From: Crithidia sp. LVH-60A
Taxonomy: Eukaryota; Euglenozoa; Kinetoplastea; Trypanosomatida; Trypanosomatidae
DNA length: 64,000 nt
Assembly (NCBI GenBank): GCA_030078075.1
Contig: CP119646.1
Span: 372,001-436,000 of the forward strand
Direction: 5' to 3'
The notes under the pieces: generated by a model
The model's database searches: none
What the model was told of the DNA's origin: nothing
What the model saw: the letters and a program-made list of their open reading frames with translations, nothing else
Part shown: positions 22,447 to 36,548 of the stretch, one piece after another
Layout: every line of letters starts with the position of its first letter
How positions within the stretch are numbered: the stretch's first letter is position 1
Program-made: the position numbers and the translations under genes

Positions 22447-23532
22447 TTAGGCCTCCGCCTCCAGCTTCGCGTCGTACTTGCCGGACGAGGCAAGCGAGTT
22501 CATGCGCGCGCGGTGCAGGAAGGCGCGGCGCGCGTCCGGGATCAGCTCGTCCTTGCCCTTCCACGCCAGCAGCGCGCTACCCTGCAGCGCACGGCCAAAC
22601 GTGAACGTCATGTGCCACGGCCGCGCAACAGGAGCGTTGTTGATCGCGTTCAGGTACTCCGACGACTGCAGCTCGCTCAGGCCACCAGACAGGAACCCGA
22701 TCGCGGGCACCGCCGGCGGCACAACGCGCGACAGCGTCTGCACCGTCGCCAGCGCAACCTCCTCCGGCGTGCACTTGATCCCGGACTCGGACCCGGCAAC
22801 AACCATGCTCGGCTTCAGGAACATGCCCTCCAGGATCACGCCGTGGCGGTGCAGCGCAGCGAACACCGTCGCCCACACGTGCTCCGACACGCGCTGGCAC
22901 GTCTCCACGTCGTGCGTGCCCTCCAGCATCACCTCGGGCTCCACAATCGGCACAAGCCCGTTCAGCTGCGACAGCGCAGCGTAGCGCGCCTGCGTCTCAG
23001 CGTTGAACTGGATCAGCGACTCCGACACGTTCCCGTTCTGGATCTTGAACACGTTGCGCCACTTGCAGAAGCGCGCACCGAGCTTGTAGTAGTGCTGCAC
23101 ACGCTCCACGTACCCGTCCATGCCGGCAGTCATCTCCTCGCCAGGCGCACCCTCATAGAACGGGCACAGCCCGCCGTCAACGTTCACGCCGGACACGATC
23201 CCGTTCTTGCGCAGCATTTCCGTGAACATCATCCCGTTGCTGCACTGCTGCTCCACCGTCTCCTTGCTCAGGATCACGCCGCCGATGTACTTGTTCAGGT
23301 CCTCCGTCTCCAGCAGGATCACGCGGTACTTGCGGCGGTTCGCCTCGTTGTTCTCCAGGCCCATCGGCGCGAAGCGTGCGTCGTACGCGTCATTCGGCTC
23401 GTCCGCGGCGAGGATGCCCTTGCCGCGCGTCGCGAGAATGCGCGCCGTCTCCAGCAGCTCCTTCTCGTACGGCGTGCGCACGCGGCCGTAGGCGGGCAGC
23501 TGCGACTGAAGCACAGTGGTCGTGGCGGGCAT
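22447..23532 (-). CDS. aldolase-like protein, copy 3
   Basis: Encodes the same 361 residues as copy 1, including the Pro, Ala, Ala and Asn changes at the C6-phosphate site. Its downstream flank shares with copy 2 the longer A run after CTCGAGGGGG (near 22,367-22,382), while all units to the right carry an extra G there. Its upstream flank carries the CAGCCCAGTG variant. Confidence 0.93.
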   Translation of the reverse strand: MPATTTVLQSQLPAYGRVRTPYEKELLETARILATRGKGILAADEPNDAYDARFAPMGLENNEANRRKYRVILLETEDLNKYIGGVILSKETVEQQCSNGMMFTEMLRKNGIVSGVNVDGGLCPFYEGAPGEEMTAGMDGYVERVQHYYKLGARFCKWRNVFKIQNGNVSESLIQFNAETQARYAALSQLNGLVPIVEPEVMLEGTHDVETCQRVSEHVWATVFAALHRHGVILEGMFLKPSMVVAGSESGIKCTPEEVALATVQTLSRVVPPAVPAIGFLSGGLSELQSSEYLNAINNAPVARPWHMTFTFGRALQGSALLAWKGKDELIPDARRAFLHRARMNSLASSGKYDAKLEAEA

Positions 23533-24796
23533 GGTGCACGGAGGTGGGGGTGTGGAAGTTAGGGTGTGTGGGTGGTGGGTGGTGGGGTGGTGTGAGTGTG
23601 TGTTAGTTTTGCTTGGGTGGCGGTTATTCTGTTGCGTTTGGGAGACAGGCGCGGCGCAGCGTGAGGGGTGGCGGGGAGAGGTCAAGAGGGATGGTAAGGG
23701 GCAGAAACACGGAAGCAGGGGAGGGGGGCGGCGCAGGCGCACAGCCGCGCGCACACACATACGCTCGCTCAAAGGCCGCACGCGTCGAGGTTGCAAGCGC
23801 TGCACCGCAGCGTGCAGCCCAGTGCGGCGGAGGGGGCCCGCTCTCAGGTCCCACACGCAGACTCACGCCCGCACACAAGTCCGTTCACCTTCGGTTTTCT
23901 GCTTTCGCAGGGGGATTGCATTCGGTTTCCGTTTCTTTTCGCGCACAAGGTGCATACAACAACGCACAAACAATGGAAGATCCACGGCGCACGTGCCCCA
24001 GTCCACAGGCAGTGCATCGAGGGGGGCAAAACAACGGCGCAGGGCAGCACCACACACCCCAGCGGAGGGAGCAGCGGACACCACCATCCAGTCCCCGCCC
24101 CCACATTCCCGACGCCCCACTTCGCACGTCTGAGCAGGTAGCACGACACGTCAAGCACCTGAGACGCTAGTGATTCGCACAAAGAGAGTAAAAAAAATAG
24201 TAATAAAAGGAAGTAAAGAAATCGTTTTCGGTCGATGATGGTGGCGTGTGCGGCGGCAGTCGCTACGCGGCAACCGCAAAGGCTGCCGAGGAGCGCAGCG
24301 GGGGGCAAAGCTCGCCGCTGTCGCAGGGGTCCCTGCACGCTGCCGCACACGCACAAAACAAAAATAGGAGAGAAGAGAAAACAGGTGTCAGCGCCGCGGA
24401 AACACGGCGGAGACACGGGTCATTTTGAACAGAAAGAAAGCACCTCGAGAGTCAAAGGTGGAGAGACGAAGATGAGAGAAAAAATGAAGGAAAAGACGGT
24501 GGCGGCGTCCCAGCGGCCCTGCGCTGCCACACGCGGGGCAGCACCACAGCAGTGCATGGAAGGCGCGCCAGCCGTACGTTAGTGGTCCTTTTGAAGATAT
24601 CGTCCGCGCGCGTGCAGCGTTGGCACGGCACTGCGCAGCGGACCGCACCGTCCCGCCAGGCAGGACAAGGTGCAACTTTTGAGCCCTCGCAACACAAAAC
24701 ACATCCGCCGCATCTCTCGAGGGGGGAAAACAGAAGAGGAGGGCAGACGAGCACGGGGAAGGGAGAGCGAGAGAGAGCAGCGCCGCACGCCAGCCC

Positions 24797-25882
24797 TTAG
24801 GCCTCCGCCTCCAGCTTCGCGTCGTACTTGCCGGACGAGGCAAGCGAGTTCATGCGCGCGCGGTGCAGGAAGGCGCGGCGCGCGTCCGGGATCAGCTCGT
24901 CCTTGCCCTTCCACGCCAGCAGCGCGCTACCCTGCAGCGCACGGCCAAACGTGAACGTCATGTGCCACGGCCGCGCAACAGGAGCGTTGTTGATCGCGTT
25001 CAGGTACTCCGACGACTGCAGCTCGCTCAGGCCACCAGACAGGAACCCGATCGCGGGCACCGCCGGCGGCACAACGCGCGACAGCGTCTGCACCGTCGCC
25101 AGCGCAACCTCCTCCGGCGTGCACTTGATCCCGGACTCGGACCCGGCAACAACCATGCTCGGCTTCAGGAACATGCCCTCCAGGATCACGCCGTGGCGGT
25201 GCAGCGCAGCGAACACCGTCGCCCACACGTGCTCCGACACGCGCTGGCACGTCTCCACGTCGTGCGTGCCCTCCAGCATCACCTCGGGCTCCACAATCGG
25301 CACAAGCCCGTTCAGCTGCGACAGCGCAGCGTAGCGCGCCTGCGTCTCAGCGTTGAACTGGATCAGCGACTCCGACACGTTCCCGTTCTGGATCTTGAAC
25401 ACGTTGCGCCACTTGCAGAAGCGCGCACCGAGCTTGTAGTAGTGCTGCACACGCTCCACGTACCCGTCCATGCCGGCAGTCATCTCCTCGCCAGGCGCAC
25501 CCTCGTAGAACGGGCACAGCCCGCCGTCAACGTTCACGCCGGACACGATCCCGTTCTTGCGCAGCATTTCCGTGAACATCATCCCGTTGCTGCACTGCTG
25601 CTCCACCGTCTCCTTGCTCAGGATCACGCCGCCGATGTACTTGTTCAGGTCCTCCGTCTCCAGCAGGATCACGCGGTACTTGCGGCGGTTCGCCTCGTTG
25701 TTCTCCAGGCCCATCGGCGCGAAGCGTGCGTCGTACGCGTCATTCGGCTCGTCCGCGGCGAGGATGCCCTTGCCGCGCGTCGCGAGAATGCGCGCCGTCT
25801 CCAGCAGCTCCTTCTCGTACGGCGTGCGCACGCGGCCGTAGGCGGGCAGCTGCGACTGAAGCACAGTGGTCGTGGCGGGCAT
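24797..25882 (-). CDS. aldolase-like protein, copy 4
   Basis: Protein identical to copy 1. Carries a synonymous variant (CTCGTAG on the plus strand near 25,503) shared only with copy 12, and the CAGCCCAGTG upstream variant. The shared private variant eight units away points to gene conversion or block duplication. Confidence 0.93.
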   Translation of the reverse strand: MPATTTVLQSQLPAYGRVRTPYEKELLETARILATRGKGILAADEPNDAYDARFAPMGLENNEANRRKYRVILLETEDLNKYIGGVILSKETVEQQCSNGMMFTEMLRKNGIVSGVNVDGGLCPFYEGAPGEEMTAGMDGYVERVQHYYKLGARFCKWRNVFKIQNGNVSESLIQFNAETQARYAALSQLNGLVPIVEPEVMLEGTHDVETCQRVSEHVWATVFAALHRHGVILEGMFLKPSMVVAGSESGIKCTPEEVALATVQTLSRVVPPAVPAIGFLSGGLSELQSSEYLNAINNAPVARPWHMTFTFGRALQGSALLAWKGKDELIPDARRAFLHRARMNSLASSGKYDAKLEAEA

Positions 25883-27146
25883 GGTGCACGGAGGTGGGGG
25901 TGTGGAAGTTAGGGTGTGTGGGTGGTGGGTGGTGGGGTGGTGTGAGTGTGTGTTAGTTTTGCTTGGGTGGCGGTTATTCTGTTGCGTTTGGGAGACAGGC
26001 GCGGCGCAGCGTGAGGGGTGGCGGGGAGAGGTCAAGAGGGATGGTAAGGGACAGAAACACGGAAGCAGGGGAGGGGGGCGGCGCAGGCGCACAGCCGCGC
26101 GCACACACATACGCTCGCTCAAAGGCCGCACGCGTCGAGGTTGCAAGCGCTGCACCGCAGCGTGCAGCCCAGTGCGGCGGAGGGGGCCCGCTCTCAGGTC
26201 CCACACGCAGACTCACGCCCGCACACAAGTCCGTTCACCTTCGGTTTTCTGCTTTCGCAGGGGGATTGCATTCGGTTTCCGTTTCTTTTCGCGCACAAGG
26301 TGCATACAACAACGCACAAACAATGGAAGATCCACGGCGCACGTGCCCCAGTCCACAGGCAGTGCATCGAGGGGGGCAAAACAACGGCGCAGGGCAGCAC
26401 CACACACCCCAGCGGAGGGAGCAGCGGACACCACCATCCAGTCCCCGCCCCCACATTCCCGACGCCCCACTTCGCACGTCTGAGCAGGTAGCACGACACG
26501 TCAAGCACCTGAGACGCTAGTGATTCGCACAAAGAGAGTAAAAAAAATAGTAATAAAAGGAAGTAAAGAAATCGTTTTCGGTCGATGATGGTGGCGTGTG
26601 CGGCGGCAGTCGCTACGCGGCAACCGCAAAGGCTGCCGAGGAGCGCAGCGGGGGGCAAAGCTCGCCGCTGTCGCAGGGGTCCCTGCACGCTGCCGCACAC
26701 GCACAAAACAAAAATAGGAGAGAAGAGAAAACAGGTGTCAGCGCCGCGGAAACACGGCGGAGACACGGGTCATTTTGAACAGAAAGAAAGCACCTCGAGA
26801 GTCAAAGGTGGAGAGACGAAGATGAGAGAAAAAATGAAGGAAAAGACGGTGGCGGCGTCCCAGCGGCCCTGCGCTGCCACACGCGGGGCAGCACCACAGC
26901 AGTGCATGGAAGGCGCGCCAGCCGTACGTTAGTGGTCCTTTTGAAGATATCGTCCGCGCGCGTGCAGCGTTGGCACGGCACTGCGCAGCGGACCGCACCG
27001 TCCCGCCAGGCAGGACAAGGTGCAACTTTTGAGCCCTCGCAACACAAAACACATCCGCCGCATCTCTCGAGGGGGGAAAACAGAAGAGGAGGGCAGACGA
27101 GCACGGGGAAGGGAGAGCGAGAGAGAGCAGCGCCGCACGCCAGCCC

Positions 27147-28232
27147 TTAGGCCTCCGCCTCCAGCTTCGCGTCGTACTTGCCGGACGAGGCAAGCGAGTT
27201 CATGCGCGCGCGGTGCAGGAAGGCGCGGCGCGCGTCCGGGATCAGCTCGTCCTTGCCCTTCCACGCCAGCAGCGCGCTACCCTGCAGCGCACGGCCAAAC
27301 GTGAACGTCATGTGCCACGGCCGCGCAACAGGAGCGTTGTTGATCGCGTTCAGGTACTCCGACGACTGCAGCTCGCTCAGGCCACCAGACAGGAACCCGA
27401 TCGCGGGCACCGCCGGCGGCACAACGCGCGACAGCGTCTGCACCGTCGCCAGCGCAACCTCCTCCGGCGTGCACTTGATCCCGGACTCGGACCCGGCAAC
27501 AACCATGCTCGGCTTCAGGAACATGCCCTCCAGGATCACGCCGTGGCGGTGCAGCGCAGCGAACACCGTCGCCCACACGTGCTCCGACACGCGCTGGCAC
27601 GTCTCCACGTCGTGCGTGCCCTCCAGCATCACCTCGGGCTCCACAATCGGCACAAGCCCGTTCAGCTGCGACAGCGCAGCGTAGCGCGCCTGCGTCTCAG
27701 CGTTGAACTGGATCAGCGACTCCGACACGTTCCCGTTCTGGATCTTGAACACGTTGCGCCACTTGCAGAAGCGCGCACCGAGCTTGTAGTAGTGCTGCAC
27801 ACGCTCCACGTACCCGTCCATGCCGGCAGTCATCTCCTCGCCAGGCGCACCCTCATAGAACGGGCACAGCCCGCCGTCAACGTTCACGCCGGACACGATC
27901 CCGTTCTTGCGCAGCATTTCCGTGAACATCATCCCGTTGCTGCACTGCTGCTCCACCGTCTCCTTGCTCAGGATCACGCCGCCGATGTACTTGTTCAGGT
28001 CCTCCGTCTCCAGCAGGATCACGCGGTACTTGCGGCGGTTCGCCTCGTTGTTCTCCAGGCCCATCGGCGCGAAGCGTGCGTCGTACGCGTCATTCGGCTC
28101 GTCCGCGGCGAGGATGCCCTTGCCGCGCGTCGCGAGAATGCGCGCCGTCTCCAACAGCTCCTTCTCGTACGGCGTGCGCACGCGGCCGTAGGCGGGCAGC
28201 TGCGACTGAAGCACAGTGGTCGTGGCGGGCAT
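27147..28232 (-). CDS. aldolase-like protein, copy 5
   Basis: Protein identical to copy 1. Has the synonymous Leu codon variant near 28,153 (CCAACAGC on the plus strand) that it shares with copies 6, 7, 8 and 13. The upstream flank is of the CAGCTCAGTG type with GGAGGGGGCC. Confidence 0.93.
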   Translation of the reverse strand: MPATTTVLQSQLPAYGRVRTPYEKELLETARILATRGKGILAADEPNDAYDARFAPMGLENNEANRRKYRVILLETEDLNKYIGGVILSKETVEQQCSNGMMFTEMLRKNGIVSGVNVDGGLCPFYEGAPGEEMTAGMDGYVERVQHYYKLGARFCKWRNVFKIQNGNVSESLIQFNAETQARYAALSQLNGLVPIVEPEVMLEGTHDVETCQRVSEHVWATVFAALHRHGVILEGMFLKPSMVVAGSESGIKCTPEEVALATVQTLSRVVPPAVPAIGFLSGGLSELQSSEYLNAINNAPVARPWHMTFTFGRALQGSALLAWKGKDELIPDARRAFLHRARMNSLASSGKYDAKLEAEA

Positions 28233-29498
28233 GGTGCACGGAGGTGGGGGTGTGGAAGTTAGGGTGTGTGGGTGGTGGGTGGTGGGGTGGTGTGAGTGTG
28301 TGTTAGTTTTGCTTGGGTGGCGGTTATTCTGTTGCGTTTGGGAGACAGGCGCGGCGCAGCGTGAGGGGTGGCGGGGAGAGGTCAAGAGGGATGGTAAGGG
28401 ACAGAAACACGGAAGCAGGGGGAGGGGGGCGGCGCAGGCGCACAGCCGCGCGCACACACATACGCTCGCTCAAAGGCCGCACGCGTCGAGGTTGCAAGCG
28501 CTGCACCGCAGCGTGCAGCTCAGTGCGGCGGAGGGGGCCCGCTCTCAGGTCCCACACGCAGACTCACGCCCGCACACAAGTCCGTTCACCTTCGGTTTTC
28601 TGCTTTCGCAGGGGGATTGCATTCGGTTTCCGTTTCTTTTCGCGCACAAGGTGCATACAACAACGCACAAACAATGGAAGATCCACGGCGCACGTGCCCC
28701 AGTCCACAGGCAGTGCATCGAGGGGGGCAAAACAACGGCGCAGGGCAGCACCACACACCCCAGCGGAGGGAGCAGCGGACACCACCATCCAGTCCCCGCC
28801 CCCACATTCCCGACGCCCCACTTCGCACGTCTGAGCAGGTAGCACGACACGTCAAGCACCTGAGACGCTAGTGATTCGCACAAAGAGAGTTGAAAAAAAT
28901 AGTGATAAAAGAAAGTAAAGAATTCGTTTTCGGTCGATGATGGTGGCGTGTGCGGCGGCAGTCGCTACGCGGCAACCGCAAAGGCTGCCGAGGAGCGCAG
29001 CGGGGGGCAAAGCTCGCCGCTGTCGCAGGGGTCCCTGCACGCTGCCGCACACGCACAAAACAAAAATAGGAGAGAAGAGAAAACAGGTGTCAGCGCCGCG
29101 GAAACACGGCGGAGACACGGGTCATTTTGAACAGAAAGAAAGCACCTCGAGAGTCAAAGGTGGAGAGACGAAGATGAGAGAAAAAATGAAGGAAAAGACG
29201 GTGGCGGCGTCCCAGCGGCCCTGCGCTGCCACACGCGGGGCAGCACCACAGCAGTGCATGGAAGGCGCGCCAGCCGTACGTTAGTGGTCCTTTTGAAGAT
29301 ATCGTCCGCGCGCGTGCAGCGTTGGCACGGCACTGCGCAGCGGACCGCACCGTCCCGCCAGGCAGGACAAGGTGCAACTTTTGAGCCCTCGCAACACAAA
29401 ACACATCCGCCGCATCTCTCGAGGGGGGAAAACAGAAGAGGAGGGCAGACGAGCACGGGGAAGGGAGAGCGAGAGAGAGCAGCGCCGCACGCCAGCCC

Positions 29499-30584
29499 TT
29501 AGGCCTCCGCCTCCAGCTTCGCGTCGTACTTGCCGGACGAGGCAAGCGAGTTCATGCGCGCGCGGTGCAGGAAGGCGCGGCGCGCGTCCGGGATCAGCTC
29601 GTCCTTGCCCTTCCACGCCAGCAGCGCGCTACCCTGCAGCGCACGGCCAAACGTGAACGTCATGTGCCACGGCCGCGCAACAGGAGCGTTGTTGATCGCG
29701 TTCAGGTACTCCGACGACTGCAGCTCGCTCAGGCCACCAGACAGGAACCCGATCGCGGGCACCGCCGGCGGCACAACGCGCGACAGCGTCTGCACCGTCG
29801 CCAGCGCAACCTCCTCCGGCGTGCACTTGATCCCGGACTCGGACCCGGCAACAACCATGCTCGGCTTCAGGAACATGCCCTCCAGGATCACGCCGTGGCG
29901 GTGCAGCGCAGCGAACACCGTCGCCCACACGTGCTCCGACACGCGCTGGCACGTCTCCACGTCGTGCGTGCCCTCCAGCATCACCTCGGGCTCCACAATC
30001 GGCACAAGCCCGTTCAGCTGCGACAGCGCAGCGTAGCGCGCCTGCGTCTCAGCGTTGAACTGGATCAGCGACTCCGACACGTTCCCGTTCTGGATCTTGA
30101 ACACGTTGCGCCACTTGCAGAAGCGCGCACCGAGCTTGTAGTAGTGCTGCACACGCTCCACGTACCCGTCCATGCCGGCAGTCATCTCCTCGCCAGGCGC
30201 ACCCTCATAGAACGGGCACAGCCCGCCGTCAACGTTCACGCCGGACACGATCCCGTTCTTGCGCAGCATTTCCGTGAACATCATCCCGTTGCTGCACTGC
30301 TGCTCCACCGTCTCCTTGCTCAGGATCACGCCGCCGATGTACTTGTTCAGGTCCTCCGTCTCCAGCAGGATCACGCGGTACTTGCGGCGGTTCGCCTCGT
30401 TGTTCTCCAGGCCCATCGGCGCGAAGCGTGCGTCGTACGCGTCATTCGGCTCGTCCGCGGCGAGGATGCCCTTGCCGCGCGTCGCGAGAATGCGCGCCGT
30501 CTCCAACAGCTCCTTCTCGTACGGCGTGCGCACGCGGCCGTAGGCGGGCAGCTGCGACTGAAGCACAGTGGTCGTGGCGGGCAT
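29499..30584 (-). CDS. aldolase-like protein, copy 6
   Basis: Protein identical to copy 1, with the Leu-codon variant of copies 5-8 and 13. Its upstream AT-rich patch (near 31,238-31,275) is the GAGTTGAAAAAAATAGTGAT form seen also upstream of copies 1, 2 and 5. Confidence 0.93.
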   Translation of the reverse strand: MPATTTVLQSQLPAYGRVRTPYEKELLETARILATRGKGILAADEPNDAYDARFAPMGLENNEANRRKYRVILLETEDLNKYIGGVILSKETVEQQCSNGMMFTEMLRKNGIVSGVNVDGGLCPFYEGAPGEEMTAGMDGYVERVQHYYKLGARFCKWRNVFKIQNGNVSESLIQFNAETQARYAALSQLNGLVPIVEPEVMLEGTHDVETCQRVSEHVWATVFAALHRHGVILEGMFLKPSMVVAGSESGIKCTPEEVALATVQTLSRVVPPAVPAIGFLSGGLSELQSSEYLNAINNAPVARPWHMTFTFGRALQGSALLAWKGKDELIPDARRAFLHRARMNSLASSGKYDAKLEAEA

Positions 30585-31849
30585 GGTGCACGGAGGTGGG
30601 GGTGTGGAAGTTAGGGTGTGTGGGTGGTGGGTGGTGGGGTGGTGTGAGTGTGTGTTAGTTTTGCTTGGGTGGCGGTTATTCTGTTGCGTTTGGGAGACAG
30701 GCGCGGCGCAGCGTGAGGGGTGGCGGGGAGAGGTCAAGAGGGATGGTAAGGGACAGAAACACGGAAGCAGGGGAGGGGGGCGGCGCAGGCGCACAGCCGC
30801 GCGCACACACATACGCTCGCTCAAAGGCCGCACGCGTCGAGGTTGCAAGCGCTGCACCGCAGCGTGCAGCTCAGTGCGGCGGAGGGGGCCCGCTCTCAGG
30901 TCCCACACGCAGACTCACGCCCGCACACAAGTCCGTTCACCTTCGGTTTTCTGCTTTCGCAGGGGGATTGCATTCGGTTTCCGTTTCTTTTCGCGCACAA
31001 GGTGCATACAACAACGCACAAACAATGGAAGATCCACGGCGCACGTGCCCCAGTCCACAGGCAGTGCATCGAGGGGGGCAAAACAACGGCGCAGGGCAGC
31101 ACCACACACCCCAGCGGAGGGAGCAGCGGACACCACCATCCAGTCCCCGCCCCCACATTCCCGACGCCCCACTTCGCACGTCTGAGCAGGTAGCACGACA
31201 CGTCAAGCACCTGAGACGCTAGTGATTCGCACAAAGAGAGTTGAAAAAAATAGTGATAAAAGAAAGTAAAGAATTCGTTTTCGGTCGATGATGGTGGCGT
31301 GTGCGGCGGCAGTCGCTACGCGGCAACCGCAAAGGCTGCCGAGGAGCGCAGCGGGGGGCAAAGCTCGCCGCTGTCGCAGGGGTCCCTGCACGCTGCCGCA
31401 CACGCACAAAACAAAAATAGGAGAGAAGAGAAAACAGGTGTCAGCGCCGCGGAAACACGGCGGAGACACGGGTCATTTTGAACAGAAAGAAAGCACCTCG
31501 AGAGTCAAAGGTGGAGAGACGAAGATGAGAGAAAAAATGAAGGAAAAGACGGTGGCGGCGTCCCAGCGGCCCTGCGCTGCCACACGCGGGGCAGCACCAC
31601 AGCAGTGCATGGAAGGCGCGCCAGCCGTACGTTAGTGGTCCTTTTGAAGATATCGTCCGCGCGCGTGCAGCGTTGGCACGGCACTGCGCAGCGGACCGCA
31701 CCGTCCCGCCAGGCAGGACAAGGTGCAACTTTTGAGCCCTCGCAACACAAAACACATCCGCCGCATCTCTCGAGGGGGGAAAACAGAAGAGGAGGGCAGA
31801 CGAGCACGGGGAAGGGAGAGCGAGAGAGAGCAGCGCCGCACGCCAGCCC

Positions 31850-32935
31850 TTAGGCCTCCGCCTCCAGCTTCGCGTCGTACTTGCCGGACGAGGCAAGCGA
31901 GTTCATGCGCGCGCGGTGCAGGAAGGCGCGGCGCGCGTCCGGGATCAGCTCGTCCTTGCCCTTCCACGCCAGCAGCGCGCTACCCTGCAGCGCACGGCCA
32001 AACGTGAACGTCATGTGCCACGGCCGCGCAACAGGAGCGTTGTTGATCGCGTTCAGGTACTCCGACGACTGCAGCTCGCTCAGGCCACCAGACAGGAACC
32101 CGATCGCGGGCACCGCCGGCGGCACAACGCGCGACAGCGTCTGCACCGTCGCCAGCGCAACCTCCTCCGGCGTGCACTTGATCCCGGACTCGGACCCGGC
32201 AACAACCATGCTCGGCTTCAGGAACATGCCCTCCAGGATCACGCCGTGGCGGTGCAGCGCAGCGAACACCGTCGCCCACACGTGCTCCGACACGCGCTGG
32301 CACGTCTCCACGTCGTGCGTGCCCTCCAGCATCACCTCGGGCTCCACAATCGGCACAAGCCCGTTCAGCTGCGACAGCGCAGCGTAGCGCGCCTGCGTCT
32401 CAGCGTTGAACTGGATCAGCGACTCCGACACGTTCCCGTTCTGGATCTTGAACACGTTGCGCCACTTGCAGAAGCGCGCACCGAGCTTGTAGTAGTGCTG
32501 CACACGCTCCACGTACCCGTCCATGCCGGCAGTCATCTCCTCGCCAGGCGCACCCTCATAGAACGGGCACAGCCCGCCGTCAACGTTCACGCCGGACACG
32601 ATCCCGTTCTTGCGCAGCATTTCCGTGAACATCATCCCGTTGCTGCACTGCTGCTCCACCGTCTCCTTGCTCAGGATCACGCCGCCGATGTACTTGTTCA
32701 GGTCCTCCGTCTCCAGCAGGATCACGCGGTACTTGCGGCGGTTCGCCTCGTTGTTCTCCAGGCCCATCGGCGCGAAGCGTGCGTCGTACGCGTCATTCGG
32801 CTCGTCCGCGGCGAGGATGCCCTTGCCGCGCGTCGCGAGAATGCGCGCCGTCTCCAACAGCTCCTTCTCGTACGGCGTGCGCACGCGGCCGTAGGCGGGC
32901 AGCTGCGACTGAAGCACAGTGGTCGTGGCGGGCAT
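31850..32935 (-). CDS. aldolase-like protein, copy 7
   Basis: Protein identical to copy 1, with the Leu-codon variant. This is the first unit from the left whose upstream flank carries GGAGGAGGCC (near 33,231), a variant of copies 7-11 only. The AT-rich patch switches here to the GAGTAAAAAAATAGTAAT form. Confidence 0.93.
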   Translation of the reverse strand: MPATTTVLQSQLPAYGRVRTPYEKELLETARILATRGKGILAADEPNDAYDARFAPMGLENNEANRRKYRVILLETEDLNKYIGGVILSKETVEQQCSNGMMFTEMLRKNGIVSGVNVDGGLCPFYEGAPGEEMTAGMDGYVERVQHYYKLGARFCKWRNVFKIQNGNVSESLIQFNAETQARYAALSQLNGLVPIVEPEVMLEGTHDVETCQRVSEHVWATVFAALHRHGVILEGMFLKPSMVVAGSESGIKCTPEEVALATVQTLSRVVPPAVPAIGFLSGGLSELQSSEYLNAINNAPVARPWHMTFTFGRALQGSALLAWKGKDELIPDARRAFLHRARMNSLASSGKYDAKLEAEA

Positions 32936-34198
32936 GGTGCACGGAGGTGGGGGTGTGGAAGTTAGGGTGTGTGGGTGGTGGGTGGTGGGGTGGTGTGAGT
33001 GTGTGTTAGTTTTGCTTGGGTGGCGGTTATTCTGTTGCGTTTGGGAGACAGGCGCGGCGCAGCGTGAGGGGTGGCGGGGAGAGGTCAAGAGGGATGGTAA
33101 GGGACAGAAACACGGAAGCAGGGGAGGGGGGCGGCGCAGGCGCACAGCCGCGCGCACACACATACGCTCGCTCAAAGGCCGCACGCGTCGAGGTTGCAAG
33201 CGCTGCACCGCAGCGTGCAGCTCAGTGCGGCGGAGGAGGCCCGCTCTCAGGTCCCACACGCAGACTCACGCCCGCACACAAGTCCGTTCACCTTCGGTTT
33301 TCTGCTTTCGCAGGGGGATTGCATTCGGTTTCCGTTTCTTTTCGCGCACAAGGTGCATACAACAACGCACAAACAATGGAAGATCCACGGCGCACGTGCC
33401 CCAGTCCACAGGCAGTGCATCGAGGGGGGCAAAACAACGGCGCAGGGCAGCACCACACACCCCAGCGGAGGGAGCAGCGGACACCACCATTCAGTCCCCG
33501 CCCCCACATTCCCGACGCCCCACTTCGCACGTCTGAGCAGGTAGCACGACACGTCAAGCACCTGAGACGCTAGTGATTCGCACAAAGAGAGTAAAAAAAT
33601 AGTAATAAAAGGAAGTAAAGAAATCGTTTTCGGTCGATGATGGTGGCGTGTGCGGCGGCAGTCGCTACGCGGCAACCGCAAAGGCTGCCGAGGAGCGCAG
33701 CGGGGGGCAAAGCTCGCCGCTGTCGCAGGGGTCCCTGCACGCTGCCGCACACGCACAAAACAAAAATAGGAGAGAAGAGAAAACAGGTGTCAGCGCCGCG
33801 GAAACACGGCGGAGACACGGGTCATTTTGAACAGAAAGAAAGCACCTCGAGAGTCAAAGGTGGAGAGACGAAGATGAGAGAAAAAATGAAGGAAAAGACG
33901 GTGGCGGCGTCCCAGCGGCCCTGCGCTGCCACACGCGGGGCAGCACCACAGCAGTGCATGGAAGGCGCGCCAGCCGTACGTTAGTGGTCCTTTTGAAGAT
34001 ATCGTCCGCGCGCGTGCAGCGTTGGCACGGCACTGCGCAGCGGACCGCACCGTCCCGCCAGGCAGGACAAGGTGCAACTTTTGAGCCCTCGCAACACAAA
34101 ACACATCCGCCGCATCTCTCGAGGGGGGAAAACAGAAGAGGAGGGCAGACGAGCACGGGGAAGGGAGAGCGAGAGAGAGCAGCGCCGCACGCCAGCCC

Positions 34199-35284
34199 TT
34201 AGGCCTCCGCCTCCAGCTTCGCGTCGTACTTGCCGGACGAGGCAAGCGAGTTCATGCGCGCGCGGTGCAGGAAGGCGCGGCGCGCGTCCGGGATCAGCTC
34301 GTCCTTGCCCTTCCACGCCAGCAGCGCGCTACCCTGCAGCGCACGGCCAAACGTGAACGTCATGTGCCACGGCCGCGCAACAGGAGCGTTGTTGATCGCG
34401 TTCAGGTACTCCGACGACTGCAGCTCGCTCAGGCCACCAGACAGGAACCCGATCGCGGGCACCGCCGGCGGCACAACGCGCGACAGCGTCTGCACCGTCG
34501 CCAGCGCAACCTCCTCCGGCGTGCACTTGATCCCGGACTCGGACCCGGCAACAACCATGCTCGGCTTCAGGAACATGCCCTCCAGGATCACGCCGTGGCG
34601 GTGCAGCGCAGCGAACACCGTCGCCCACACGTGCTCCGACACGCGCTGGCACGTCTCCACGTCGTGCGTGCCCTCCAGCATCACCTCGGGCTCCACAATC
34701 GGCACAAGCCCGTTCAGCTGCGACAGCGCAGCGTAGCGCGCCTGCGTCTCAGCGTTGAACTGGATCAGCGACTCCGACACGTTCCCGTTCTGGATCTTGA
34801 ACACGTTGCGCCACTTGCAGAAGCGCGCACCGAGCTTGTAGTAGTGCTGCACACGCTCCACGTACCCGTCCATGCCGGCAGTCATCTCCTCGCCAGGCGC
34901 ACCCTCATAGAACGGGCACAGCCCGCCGTCAACGTTCACGCCGGACACGATCCCGTTCTTGCGCAGCATTTCCGTGAACATCATCCCGTTGCTGCACTGC
35001 TGCTCCACCGTCTCCTTGCTCAGGATCACGCCGCCGATGTACTTGTTCAGGTCCTCCGTCTCCAGCAGGATCACGCGGTACTTGCGGCGGTTCGCCTCGT
35101 TGTTCTCCAGGCCCATCGGCGCGAAGCGTGCGTCGTACGCGTCATTCGGCTCGTCCGCGGCGAGGATGCCCTTGCCGCGCGTCGCGAGAATGCGCGCCGT
35201 CTCCAACAGCTCCTTCTCGTACGGCGTGCGCACGCGGCCGTAGGCGGGCAGCTGCGACTGAAGCACAGTGGTCGTGGCGGGCAT
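34199..35284 (-). CDS. aldolase-like protein, copy 8
   Basis: Protein identical to copy 1, with the Leu-codon variant and the GGAGGAGGCC upstream flank. A private A for G change lies upstream at about 35,779 (GAGGGGGACAAA), helpful for anchoring reads to this unit. Confidence 0.93.
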   Translation of the reverse strand: MPATTTVLQSQLPAYGRVRTPYEKELLETARILATRGKGILAADEPNDAYDARFAPMGLENNEANRRKYRVILLETEDLNKYIGGVILSKETVEQQCSNGMMFTEMLRKNGIVSGVNVDGGLCPFYEGAPGEEMTAGMDGYVERVQHYYKLGARFCKWRNVFKIQNGNVSESLIQFNAETQARYAALSQLNGLVPIVEPEVMLEGTHDVETCQRVSEHVWATVFAALHRHGVILEGMFLKPSMVVAGSESGIKCTPEEVALATVQTLSRVVPPAVPAIGFLSGGLSELQSSEYLNAINNAPVARPWHMTFTFGRALQGSALLAWKGKDELIPDARRAFLHRARMNSLASSGKYDAKLEAEA

Positions 35285-36548
35285 GGTGCACGGAGGTGGG
35301 GGTGTGGAAGTTAGGGTGTGTGGGTGGTGGGTGGTGGGGTGGTGTGAGTGTGTGTTAGTTTTGCTTGGGTGGCGGTTATTCTGTTGCGTTTGGGAGACAG
35401 GCGCGGCGCAGCGTGAGGGGTGGCGGGGAGAGGTCAAGAGGGATGGTAAGGGACAGAAACACGGAAGCAGGGGGAGGGGGGCGGCGCAGGCGCACAGCCG
35501 CGCGCACACACATACGCTCGCTCAAAGGCCGCACGCGTCGAGGTTGCAAGCGCTGCACCGCAGCGTGCAGCTCAGTGCGGCGGAGGAGGCCCGCTCTCAG
35601 GTCCCACACGCAGACTCACGCCCGCACACAAGTCCGTTCACCTTCGGTTTTCTGCTTTCGCAGGGGGATTGCATTCGGTTTCCGTTTCTTTTCGCGCACA
35701 AGGTGCATACAACAACGCACAAACAATGGAAGATCCACGGCGCACGTGCCCCAGTCCACAGGCAGTGCATCGAGGGGGACAAAACAACGGCGCAGGGCAG
35801 CACCACACACCCCAGCGGAGGGAGCAGCGGACACCACCATTCAGTCCCCGCCCCCACATTCCCGACGCCCCACTTCGCACGTCTGAGCAGGTAGCACGAC
35901 ACGTCAAGCACCTGAGACGCTAGTGATTCGCACAAAGAGAGTAAAAAAATAGTAATAAAAGGAAGTAAAGAAATCGTTTTCGGTCGATGATGGTGGCGTG
36001 TGCGGCGGCAGTCGCTACGCGGCAACCGCAAAGGCTGCCGAGGAGCGCAGCGGGGGGCAAAGCTCGCCGCTGTCGCAGGGGTCCCTGCACGCTGCCGCAC
36101 ACGCACAAAACAAAAATAGGAGAGAAGAGAAAACAGGTGTCAGCGCCGCGGAAACACGGCGGAGACACGGGTCATTTTGAACAGAAAGAAAGCACCTCGA
36201 GAGTCAAAGGTGGAGAGACGAAGATGAGAGAAAAAATGAAGGAAAAGACGGTGGCGGCGTCCCAGCGGCCCTGCGCTGCCACACGCGGGGCAGCACCACA
36301 GCAGTGCATGGAAGGCGCGCCAGCCGTACGTTAGTGGTCCTTTTGAAGATATCGTCCGCGCGCGTGCAGCGTTGGCACGGCACTGCGCAGCGGACCGCAC
36401 CGTCCCGCCAGGCAGGACAAGGTGCAACTTTTGAGCCCTCGCAACACAAAACACATCCGCCGCATCTCTCGAGGGGGGAAAACAGAAGAGGAGGGCAGAC
36501 GAGCACGGGGAAGGGAGAGCGAGAGAGAGCAGCGCCGCACGCCAGCCC

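Noticed and set aside
22513-23562. Long plus-strand open frame (349 codons) antisense to each aldolase copy
   Set aside because: It repeats in every intact unit only because the DNA does. Composition is Arg/His/Val-rich with no domain, as expected opposite a GC3-biased gene.
23533-23856. Upstream extension of aldolase frames (75 to 108 extra codons)
   Set aside because: It crosses the predicted splice acceptor and leader, is Pro/His/Thr-rich from the C-rich leader, and its length differs between units with one-base run changes.
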